A stretch of 64,000 nucleotides of DNA, from positions 1 through 64,000 of the forward strand of contig NZ_AVCC01000005.1 of NCBI RefSeq assembly GCF_000622895.1. Reading direction: 5' to 3'. Of this stretch, positions 56,208 through 64,000 are shown piece by piece; within the stretch, counting starts at the first letter, position 1, and each line of letters opens with the position of its first letter. The stretch is from Herminiimonas sp. CN (GTDB lineage Bacteria; Pseudomonadota; Gammaproteobacteria; Burkholderiales; Burkholderiaceae_D). The position numbers and the translations under genes are program-made. The notes beneath the pieces are model-generated. The model saw only the letters and a program-made list of their open reading frames with translations, did no database searches and was not told where the DNA came from.

Positions 56208-56932
56208 ATGAACTGGTTTTATGGCACGGCTGGGGCATGCATCCGGCGGCGTGGGACGGCCTGGCCGCGCACCTGAAAATTCAGGCCCGGGCACCGGCGC
56301 TGCCCGGTTACGCCGGCAGCGCAGCGCCTTCCCTGTACACGATGGACGCGCTGACCGATGCGCTGCTGGCCGATGTTTCTACGCCGATCACGCTGTGCGG
56401 CTGGTCGCTCGGCGCACTGCTGGCGCTGCACGCCGCGCAGCGCCAGCCGGACAGAATCGCGCGCCTGATCCTGATCGGCGCCACACCCAGCTTCGTGCAG
56501 CGCCCAAACTGGCCGCACGGCATGACGCCGGCAGCGCTGGCGGAATTTACCGATGCGCTTGAAGCCGATCCGAAAACCGCACTGAAGCGCTTCATTGCGT
56601 TGTTCAACCAGAACGACGTCAACGGCCGCAGCATCGGCCGCGAATTGACGCGCGCCTTGGCCACAGCCGATCTACCGCCGGCCGCGGTACTCGCAGCCGG
56701 CCTGGCGCTGCTGCGCTACACCGATTTGCGTGCAAACGTGCCACATATTGCCCAGCCGACGCTGCTGCTGCACGGCGCGCACGATCCGCTGATGCCGCTG
56801 GCGGCTGCCGAGTGGCTGGCGGCCGCGCTGCCGCAGGCGCGCCTCGAAGTCTTGCCAGACGCAGCGCACGCGCCTTTCCTGTCGGACCCGGCACGCTGCG
56901 CCGCACTGATAGCGGATTTCATCAATGCCTGA
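56204..56932 (+). CDS. bioH: pimeloyl-ACP methyl ester esterase
   Basis: Alpha/beta hydrolase that ends chain elongation by removing the methyl ester of pimeloyl-ACP. A 242-residue protein with W-H-G-W-G-M-H near residue 6, nucleophile in C-G-W-S-L-G-A near residue 67, Asp in H-G-A-H-D-P-L-M-P and His in A-A-H-A-P-F, typical of BioH. It overlaps bioF by four bases and bioC by eight. Confidence 0.92.
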   Translation: MNELVLWHGWGMHPAAWDGLAAHLKIQARAPALPGYAGSAAPSLYTMDALTDALLADVSTPITLCGWSLGALLALHAAQRQPDRIARLILIGATPSFVQRPNWPHGMTPAALAEFTDALEADPKTALKRFIALFNQNDVNGRSIGRELTRALATADLPPAAVLAAGLALLRYTDLRANVPHIAQPTLLLHGAHDPLMPLAAAEWLAAALPQARLEVLPDAAHAPFLSDPARCAALIADFINA

Positions 56933-57710
56933 CATCGACAAGAGCAAGGTCAGTGCCGCTTTCGACCGCGCCGCCGGCGCCTACGACGCGATGGCGCAAT
57001 TTCAGCACCAGGTCTGCGAGCGGCTGGCTGCAACCCTGCCTGATATGGAAAACGATCGGAAACCGGCGCGCATCCTCGACGGCGGCTGCGGCACCGGTTA
57101 CGGTGCCAGCCTGCTGCGCCGGCACTGGCCCGAGGCGCTGGTGGTCGGCTGCGATCTGGCGCCGGAAATGGCGCGCAAGACGCTGGCGCGCGGCATCGCC
57201 AGCGTCTGCGGCGATCTGGAGCGCCTGCCGTTCGCCGGCGCCAGCTTCGATCTGGCCTGGTCCAGCCTGGCGCTGCAATGGTGCCAGCCGGCGCTGGCCT
57301 ACGCCGAACTGCAACGGGTGCTCACGCCCGGCGGGCTGCTGCTGTTTTCCACGCTGGGGCCGGGCACGCTGCACGAACTGGAAAGCGCCTTCGCCGGCAT
57401 CGACACGCACCGCCGCGTGCTGCCGTTCGCCGCCGCAAGCGAAGTCGAGGCGGCACTGGCCGCCGCCGGTTTCGAACAAATTCAAATCGGCAGCGAAAAC
57501 TGGGTCACGCGTCACCGCGACTTCAAGGCCCTACTAGCCAGCATCCGCGGCATCGGCGCCAACCAGATCGGCGGCAACCGCCGTCGCGGCATGATGGGCA
57601 AAACCGCATGGCAAGCCGCGCAAGCACGCTATGAAGCGCTGCGCGATGACGACGGCCTGCTGCCGGCGACGTATGAAGTGGTGTTTGGTTGTGCAGCCAG
57701 ACAAAACTGA
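56925..57710 (+). CDS. bioC: malonyl-ACP O-methyltransferase
   Basis: SAM methyltransferase that disguises malonyl-ACP for entry into pimelate synthesis. A 261-residue protein. SAM loop I-L-D-G-G-C-G-T-G-Y-G near residue 49, acid V-V-G-C-D-L-A near residue 72, and L-A-W-S-S-L-A-L-Q-W-C near residue 107 fit BioC. Last gene of the bioF-bioH-bioC set; the operon's bioA, bioD and bioB partners are not in the window. Confidence 0.92.
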   Translation: MPDIDKSKVSAAFDRAAGAYDAMAQFQHQVCERLAATLPDMENDRKPARILDGGCGTGYGASLLRRHWPEALVVGCDLAPEMARKTLARGIASVCGDLERLPFAGASFDLAWSSLALQWCQPALAYAELQRVLTPGGLLLFSTLGPGTLHELESAFAGIDTHRRVLPFAAASEVEAALAAAGFEQIQIGSENWVTRHRDFKALLASIRGIGANQIGGNRRRGMMGKTAWQAAQARYEALRDDDGLLPATYEVVFGCAARQN

Positions 57711-57830
57711 TTATCGACCGATCAATTGACGAAATAACACCTGGACCAGTAGACCCGAGGTCCCGAGCGATGCAGCGGGTACAATTCCCGATCCGTCTCA
57801 TGACGCACTTCCGCTTGAAAGATACCTACG

Positions 57831-58274
57831 ATGGCTCGCCTGAAACTTGCATTCCCCGAAGACCAATACTGCTATTCGACCCTGCTCACAGTCCGGACTA
57901 CCGATATTAATTACGCCAACCACCTGGGCAATGACTCGATGATTTCGATGATTTCGGAGGCGCGAGCGCGCTTCCTCTTTGAGTTTGGCGTTGAAGATAT
58001 CCAAAGCGATGGCACCGGCATCATTGTCACCGACCTTGCCACCGCCTATAAAGCGGAAGCGCACGCACGCGACCAGCTGCTGTTTGAGGTCGGCGTGATG
58101 GATTTCAACAAATATGGCGGCGACATCATCTTTCGCATCACCCGCCCGCATGACAATGCGCTGGTGGCCATGGCCAAATACGGCTTCGTCTTCTTCGACT
58201 ACAAAAACGCGCAGGTAATACCGATGCCAGACACATTTCACCGCAGGTTTGCGAAGGTCAACTGGCTCGATTGA
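57831..58274 (+). CDS. hotdog-fold thioesterase (FadM/YbgC-like)
   Basis: A 147-residue protein with the 4-hydroxybenzoyl-CoA thioesterase-type layout: V-R-T-T-D-I-N-Y-A-N-H-L-G-N-D with the Asp and His-containing catalytic loop, then M-I-S-E-A-R-A-R-F-L. A housekeeping acyl-CoA thioesterase is likely. Separate transcription unit, facing rpoD. Confidence 0.8.
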   Translation: MARLKLAFPEDQYCYSTLLTVRTTDINYANHLGNDSMISMISEARARFLFEFGVEDIQSDGTGIIVTDLATAYKAEAHARDQLLFEVGVMDFNKYGGDIIFRITRPHDNALVAMAKYGFVFFDYKNAQVIPMPDTFHRRFAKVNWLD

Positions 58275-58481
58275 GGCGCAGTTCCTGCAAGGCCAGCCGC
58301 CTGCGGCAGGCGCACTGCGCTTAGGCGCCCAGATGCGGCTTGCGCACCGGGCCGCGCTCAATCACGATTATGATGGTGGTGTGGGGTATCTGTAAAAATA
58401 CCGTATTTACCGCATGATTTCATTGCCGAGTTGAAAGTACAAACACCGGTATATTTTCAATATCGGCAATCCCCTGCTGCT

Positions 58482-61175
58482 TTAATTAGCCCCCATGAAG
58501 GACTTGAGCTTGTCCGAGCGCGATGGTTGGCGCAGTTTGTTCATCGCCTTGGCTTCGATCTGGCGGATGCGTTCGCGGGTTACGTCGAACTGCTTGCCGA
58601 CTTCTTCCAGCGTGTGATCGGACGACATTTCGAGGCCGTAGCGCATGCGCAGCACCTTGGCCTCGCGCGGGGTCAGCGAGTCCAGCACGTCCTTGACCAC
58701 GTTGCGCATCGATGAATAGAGCGCGGCATCGACCGGCGCTACGGTGTGGCTATCCTCGATGAAGTCGCCGAGTTGCGAATCGCTGTCGTCGCCCATCGGG
58801 GTTTCCATGGAAACCGGTTCCCTGGCGATTTTCATGATTTCGCGGATTTTCACTTCCGGCATGTCCATCTTTTCCGCCAGCAGCGCCGCGTCCGGTTCGG
58901 CGCCGGTGGCCTGCAGCACCTGGCGCGCGATCCGGTTCATCTTGTTGATGGTTTCGATCATGTGCACCGGCACCCGGATGGTGCGCGCCTGGTCGGCGAT
59001 CGAGCGGGTGATGGCCTGGCGGATCCACCAGGTGGCATAGGTCGAGAACTTGTAGCCGCGGCGGTATTCGAACTTGTCGACCGCTTTCAGCAGGCCGATA
59101 TTGCCTTCCTGGATCAGATCGAGGAATTGCAGGCCGCGATTCACGTATTTCTTGGCAATCGAGATCACCAGCCGCAGGTTGGCTTCGGTCATTTCGCGCT
59201 TGGCCCTGCGGGTGCGCATTTCACCGGCCGACATCTGCTTGTTAATGCTACGCAAGTCCGGCAGCGGCAACGCGACCCGCGTTTGCAGGGCGATCAGCTT
59301 GTTTTGCAATTCCCTGACTGCCGGCGCCTGCCGCCCCAGCGCCAGGCTATACGGGTATGCACAGTCGACTTCGCGGTCGACCCAGCCCAGATCGGTTTCG
59401 TTGCCGGGGAATACCTTGATGAAGTGGGTGCGTGGCATGCCGCACTTGCTGACCACGATTTCCAGCAGTTGTTTTTCAATGTGGCGTACCTGCTCGACTT
59501 GCCCGCGCAGCGTATCGCACAGTTTTTCGACCACTTTGGCGGTGAAGCGGATGCCCAGCAACTGGTACGAGATCACGGCCTGCGCCTGGTTGTAGGCGTC
59601 GGATTTATACGCGCCGTTATCGTTGGCGGCGCGCATGATGTCGAACTGGGCCGCGATGATCGCGAATTTGGCCAGCGCGGTTTTTTTCAGCTGGACGATC
59701 TGCTCGCTGCTAAAGCCTGCTGCGCCGCCGATGCCGCCGCTGCTGGATTCCTCCTCATCAACTTCGTCGTCGGCCTCATCCTCATCGTCTTCGTCCTCGT
59801 CTTCGTCCGCGCCGGCCGCAACCGGATGGTCGTTGGATGTCTCGGGGTCGACCAGGCCATCGACGATGTCGTCGATTTTGATGTCATCGCTGGCAATTTT
59901 TTCCGCGGCGGCAAGAATTTCGGCAATCGTGATCGGACAGGCTGAAATGGCCTGGATCATGTCTTTCAGGCCGTCTTCGATGCGCTTGGCGATTTCAATT
60001 TCGCCGGCGCGGGTGAGCAGTTCGCGCGCGCCCATTTCGCGCATGTACATGCGCACCGGATCGGTGGTGCGGCCGAAATCCGAATCGACTGTCAGCAATG
60101 CCACCTCGGCGCCGGCTTCGGCCTCGTCATCGCTGGCGACGGTGGCTACATTGTCGGTCAGCAACAGCGATTCGGCATCCGGCGCCTGCTCGTAGACCGC
60201 GATCCCCATGTCGTTGAAGGTGCTGATGATGGCTTCGATGGCTTCCGGATTGAAAATATTTTCCGGCAAATGATCGTTGATTTCGGCATTAGTCAGGAAG
60301 CCGCGCTCCTTGCCGAACTTGATCAGCGCCAGCAGCTTGATGCGGCGCTGCGCCAAATCCTCGGCGGTCGCCGCGGCATCGGCCGGGCAGGCATCCTTGA
60401 GCAAGGCCTTTTCTTTCGCGCTGCTGCTTCTCGCCTTGGCGGCCGATTTCAGCTCGGAGCGCTCGACTGCGTTCAGCGCGGCAATTTCTTCATTCTCGGG
60501 CTGGTATTCCTTCGGCTTGCGTCCGCGTTTTCCCGGCACCTTGACCGATGGCAGGAAATACCCGGAAGTATCGATCGCCGCCAGCGCGGCAGCATCGGTG
60601 GTTTGCCTGACGAGCTGGCTTGCCACCGGCGTTGGGCTGGCCGGCGGCTGGGCGCTCATTTCCGATGGCACGATAACGGTTTTGGCCCGGGCTTTCTTGA
60701 CGACGGCCGCTGCCTCGGCAGGCGTTGGCGCGGATTCGGGAACCGGTTGCAGCTCTGCGCCCGGCACGATCATGGTTTTTGCCCTGACCTTCTTGACGAT
60801 GACCGGGACTTTGCTGATCGCTGGCATGACTGGCAATTCGAAGGCAGGTTCGGATTCGGATGCGGTTTCCAGCGCAATTTCTGGCGCTGCAGCGGCCTCT
60901 GCGACCGGCGCTGGCGCGCTTGCAATATCGGCAACCGCAGCGACTTGCGCCGCTTCGCCCCCCCCGGACGCAGCAGGAATTTCAGGTACCTCAGGGGCAG
61001 CAGCCGGCTCCGCTTTCAGCGCCAGCCTGGAGCGCCTGGTGACGACCACGACCTTATTGGGCAGCTCCGCATTTTCCAGCACATGGGTCAGCGTTGTTTT
61101 TGGCAGCGTCAATGGCGTTGCCACCCGCCTCTCGGTTTTAGTAATGAGCGTCAGTGTTTTGGAAGTATTTTTCAT
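58482..61175 (-). CDS. rpoD: RNA polymerase primary sigma factor, extended N-terminus
   Basis: An 897-residue sigma-70. Residues about 230-310 are sigma region 1.1; an acidic non-conserved region ([11 protein letters not shown]) follows region 1.2; then region 2 ([30 protein letters not shown]), region 3 and region 4.2 ([16 protein letters not shown]). The first ~230 residues are Ala/Pro/Val-rich and contain two similar K-K-x-R-A-K-T-x-I-V-P segments. The start has no clear RBS and lies eight bases after a hairpin. dnaG, the common neighbour, is absent. Confidence 0.94.
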   Translation of the reverse strand: MKNTSKTLTLITKTERRVATPLTLPKTTLTHVLENAELPNKVVVVTRRSRLALKAEPAAAPEVPEIPAASGGGEAAQVAAVADIASAPAPVAEAAAAPEIALETASESEPAFELPVMPAISKVPVIVKKVRAKTMIVPGAELQPVPESAPTPAEAAAVVKKARAKTVIVPSEMSAQPPASPTPVASQLVRQTTDAAALAAIDTSGYFLPSVKVPGKRGRKPKEYQPENEEIAALNAVERSELKSAAKARSSSAKEKALLKDACPADAAATAEDLAQRRIKLLALIKFGKERGFLTNAEINDHLPENIFNPEAIEAIISTFNDMGIAVYEQAPDAESLLLTDNVATVASDDEAEAGAEVALLTVDSDFGRTTDPVRMYMREMGARELLTRAGEIEIAKRIEDGLKDMIQAISACPITIAEILAAAEKIASDDIKIDDIVDGLVDPETSNDHPVAAGADEDEDEDDEDEADDEVDEEESSSGGIGGAAGFSSEQIVQLKKTALAKFAIIAAQFDIMRAANDNGAYKSDAYNQAQAVISYQLLGIRFTAKVVEKLCDTLRGQVEQVRHIEKQLLEIVVSKCGMPRTHFIKVFPGNETDLGWVDREVDCAYPYSLALGRQAPAVRELQNKLIALQTRVALPLPDLRSINKQMSAGEMRTRRAKREMTEANLRLVISIAKKYVNRGLQFLDLIQEGNIGLLKAVDKFEYRRGYKFSTYATWWIRQAITRSIADQARTIRVPVHMIETINKMNRIARQVLQATGAEPDAALLAEKMDMPEVKIREIMKIAREPVSMETPMGDDSDSQLGDFIEDSHTVAPVDAALYSSMRNVVKDVLDSLTPREAKVLRMRYGLEMSSDHTLEEVGKQFDVTRERIRQIEAKAMNKLRQPSRSDKLKSFMGAN

Positions 61176-61207
61176 TGCTTAAAAAGCAAGTCTGAACTGA
61201 CTTGCTT
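61175..61207 (-). promoter_or_regulatory. competing hairpins at the rpoD start
   Basis: On the minus strand AAGCAAGTC (61207-61199) pairs with GACTTGCTT (61192-61184), followed by TTT: a short terminator-like hairpin. Overlapping it, AAGCAA (61189-61184, 3' arm TTGCTT on plus 61175-61180) can instead pair around AAA to form a second hairpin that includes the T of the start codon. The two are mutually exclusive. Confidence 0.45.
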
Positions 61208-61695
61208 ACTTTCATGTACGAGGTAAATGTCCGCCGATCCACTCAAGGGGAAACGGAGGAGCGGGTTATGCGATGCTGTGCCAAGGCTGGCGCAAGCGAT
61301 CAGGCGCTTGCCGCCGAAGACGCGCCGTCAACCGGTATTCATTGGGTGGGTGAAGATTGACTGCCACTTGTGCCTGCTGGATATGCTGATATCCGGTTCG
61401 AATCATAAAATGCCAAATTCCCGGGATATTTCTGGAATTAAAAAAGCCCGCCGGTGAAAGCGAGCTGCAAAATCATTGCCAGAAAGGGGAATAACGAAAG
61501 GTCGGCATTATACGACAATCACTCCCGGATTTTCAGACTTGCCTCCGGCATGCCAACCAGCAGCACCGCCCTCAAGCCGCACTCCCCTCCCCAGACCGAT
61601 TCGGAAGATCGCCAACAAAATAGGGGTATATATAAAAACATCGGCTTTCATGCATATATTCATTGCAACATGAAAAAATACAGCAATAAGTATAT
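61208..61695. other. non-coding stretch upstream of rpoD
   Basis: No convincing gene. A terminator reading leftward lies at 61441-61465 (stem GCTCGCT with GGCGGGC using two G-T pairs, then TTTTT), perhaps closing the yihY unit. The rpoD promoter must lie between it and 61208, but I cannot pick it with confidence. Confidence 0.45.
61441..61465 (-). terminator. Rho-independent terminator between yihY and rpoD
   Basis: Minus-strand stem-loop GCTCGCT/GGCGGGC followed by a T-run of five, 231 bp after the yihY stop. Confidence 0.55.
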
Positions 61696-62964
61696 TTAGG
61701 ATTCAGATTTCGAAAAATGCTCTGCCAAGGTCTCGCCCAAGCCTTGCTCGACCGCCGTCTCGACCTGCCGCGCCAGCGCCGCGTCGCCGGCCGGGTCGAA
61801 TACGAACATCCGGTATACATCGGCCAGCGCCAGTTGTTGCGGATTGGCGACCAGCACCCAGTTATCGAAGCCTTCCGCACTGCGCCGGCCCCAGCGCGCA
61901 CCTTTGGCCTGGTCCGGCTTGACGCGTCCGACCCAGTTGGCGTCGTGCATGGCTTGCAGCAGGCGCTCGATCTCCTCGAACCCCAGCCGCGTCTGGCGCC
62001 GGATGGTCAGGGTATCGACCACCGCGGTGCCGCCGGAAACCCGCGCCCGGTACAGCACTTCGATGACGGCCATCGCATCGACAAAAGCGCTGCCGGGCGC
62101 GGCGACATGCCACCAGCGCTCATATTTCACGATCGGCAGCGATGCGGCCAGCACCGCGCCGGACAGGGTGATGAGCCAGCACAGATAAATCCACAGCAAG
62201 AAAATCGGTATCGCCGCCACCGCCCCGTACACCAGCGTGTAGGTCGGCGACTGGCTGACGAAGCCGGCAAACAGGCGCTTGACGATCTCGAACGCAATCG
62301 CCGCGACCAGGCCGCCCCAGGCGGCGTCGCGCCAGTCGACCGGCCGGTTCGGCACCATCACGTACAGCAGGGTGAACGCGCCGGTGGTAAACAGGATCGA
62401 CACCAGCGTATAAAACACCGCGCCGATGAAAGGCACGCTGGCCACCACACCGCTGGTGGCAGTAAACAAGTACGAGGTCAGCGTCATCGACACGCCGATC
62501 AGCAGCGGGCCCAGCGTCACCACCGCCCAGTACACGGTCACCCGCTGGGCGAACGGGCGCTGGGTCCTGACGCGCCAGATGTCGTTCAGGGTGCGGTCAA
62601 CCGTCATCATCATCAGCACTGCAGTCACGATCAGCAGCACCGCGCCGGCCGCCGACAGGCTCTTGGCCTTGGTCGCGAACTGGGTCAGATAGCCGAGTAT
62701 GGTGTTCGATATCGAGGACGGAATCAGGCTGCCGGCCAGATAGGATTCGAGCGCGGCGCGGAAGGTATTGAACAGCGGGAAAGTGGTAAAGATCGCCAGT
62801 GCAATCGTCAGGATCGGCACCAGCGCCAGCACGGTAGTGTAGGTCAGGCTGCCGGCCACCTGCGACAGCCGTTCTTCATGCAGGCGGTTGCGGGCGAAGC
62901 GGAACAGGTTGCGCAAGTCGGACCAGGACATGCCGCGCAGGATCGATAGGTTTTTCAGGGGCAT
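61696..62964 (-). CDS. YihY family inner membrane protein
   Basis: About 422 residues, with six membrane helices in the first 300 (Y-T-T-V-L-A-L-V-P-I-L-T-I-A-L-A-I-F; G-A-V-L-L-I-V-T-A-V-L-M-M-M and others) and a soluble winged-helix-like C-terminus (L-T-I-R-R-Q-T-R-L-G-F-E-E-I). The fold is the former RNase BN (YihY/Rbn) family, now thought to be a membrane protein of unknown transport role. I chose the ATG at 62964; the frame reaches 63096 but would overlap wrbA. Confidence 0.82.
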   Translation of the reverse strand: MPLKNLSILRGMSWSDLRNLFRFARNRLHEERLSQVAGSLTYTTVLALVPILTIALAIFTTFPLFNTFRAALESYLAGSLIPSSISNTILGYLTQFATKAKSLSAAGAVLLIVTAVLMMMTVDRTLNDIWRVRTQRPFAQRVTVYWAVVTLGPLLIGVSMTLTSYLFTATSGVVASVPFIGAVFYTLVSILFTTGAFTLLYVMVPNRPVDWRDAAWGGLVAAIAFEIVKRLFAGFVSQSPTYTLVYGAVAAIPIFLLWIYLCWLITLSGAVLAASLPIVKYERWWHVAAPGSAFVDAMAVIEVLYRARVSGGTAVVDTLTIRRQTRLGFEEIERLLQAMHDANWVGRVKPDQAKGARWGRRSAEGFDNWVLVANPQQLALADVYRMFVFDPAGDAALARQVETAVEQGLGETLAEHFSKSES

Positions 62965-63052
62965 CAGGAGCAATGAAGTAAGTGGTTGCCGGCAGCCGCG
63001 GCCAAACGGCTGCAGCCCGGCTGCAACCGGCCCTGCCAACTGCCGACGATGA

Positions 63053-64000
<948 letters not shown>

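Noticed and set aside
58746-59945. 399-residue plus-strand frame over rpoD
   Set aside because: Antisense of sigma factor coding sequence; no support of its own.
61717-62949. 410-residue plus-strand frame over yihY
   Set aside because: Antisense shadow with biased composition; the minus-strand membrane protein is clearly the real gene.

Overview
The window reads as chromosome of a betaproteobacterium of the order Burkholderiales, most like the Oxalobacteraceae. This rests on gene content and is not a computed classification: a phaC-phaB-phaR polyhydroxyalkanoate block, a bioF-bioH-bioC biotin block, a FimV-type protein, an Mfd and RpoD of Burkholderiales style, and BamD, RluD and PgeF side by side. 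Most of the 64 kb is ordinary core genome. Interruptions sit at about 4.8-15.7 kb and 43.8-44.4 kb, and an aromatic-acid gene cluster lies at 15.9-28.1 kb.

Region by region. 0.1-4.0 kb: a PaaI-type thioesterase, a leftward cobT-cobS-cobC set for the cobalamin lower ligand, and an arylformamidase-like hydrolase. 4.2-15.7 kb: a nested mobile region. rlmI is cut off after 215 residues. Beyond it lie the two halves of a group II intron that begins immediately after the terminator of the initiator tRNA gene. The intron is split by a 10,046-bp transposon (5324-15369) with perfect 24-bp terminal inverted repeats, an 8-bp target duplication and an IS1595/ISXO2-type transposase. Its cargo forms two leftward operons. 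Module A is DUF5131 (three-Cys), TcmP and a DEDDh exonuclease-like protein, facing an HTH regulator across overlapping divergent promoters. Module B is DUF6471, a large type IIG-like restriction-modification protein, a second DEDDh exonuclease-like protein, an unknown 111-residue protein and a VbhA-like antitoxin. The restriction-modification gene starts with a tract of 13 heptanucleotide repeats. As printed, the tract leaves the gene out of frame, so it looks like a phase-variable gene caught OFF.

15.9-28.1 kb: CoA-dependent degradation of an aromatic or phenylpropanoid-type acid. One operon encodes a binding protein, a feruloyl-CoA-synthase-like ligase, a crotonase, a thiolase, a 64-residue protein and an acyl-CoA dehydrogenase. 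A divergent operon encodes the membrane and ATPase parts of a branched-chain-type ABC importer, with LivM and LivG fused. A BoxR-like regulator (HTH plus shikimate-kinase-like domain) follows, with a palindromic operator candidate before it. 28.5-43.8 kb: mfd, serB, a small membrane protein, metC-like, a secreted protein, rimO, phaR, phaB, phaC, pgeF, rluD, bamD and yaaA. bamD has a homopolymer that breaks the frame next to its expected start codon.

43.8-44.4 kb: an old integration scar. An 18-bp direct repeat lies in the 5' end of a PIN-domain gene and brackets a decayed integrase remnant. 44.4-64 kb: the PIN gene, a membrane protein, a methionine-type aminotransferase, fimV, a glutathione transferase, a DJ-1/PfpI protein, an FAD amine-oxidase-like protein, a CBS-domain protein, metY, an alpha/beta hydrolase, bioF-bioH-bioC, a thioesterase, rpoD with an unusually long N-terminus and no dnaG beside it, yihY, wrbA and a DUF2069 gene cut by the window edge.

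The strongest candidate for an undescribed system is the transposon: a mobile element whose cargo combines a phase-variable restriction-modification enzyme with a three-Cys/TcmP/exonuclease module, each operon carrying its own related DEDDh nuclease. The anti-phage role is inferred from the families involved. The boundaries, repeats, reading frames and motifs were read directly from the sequence.
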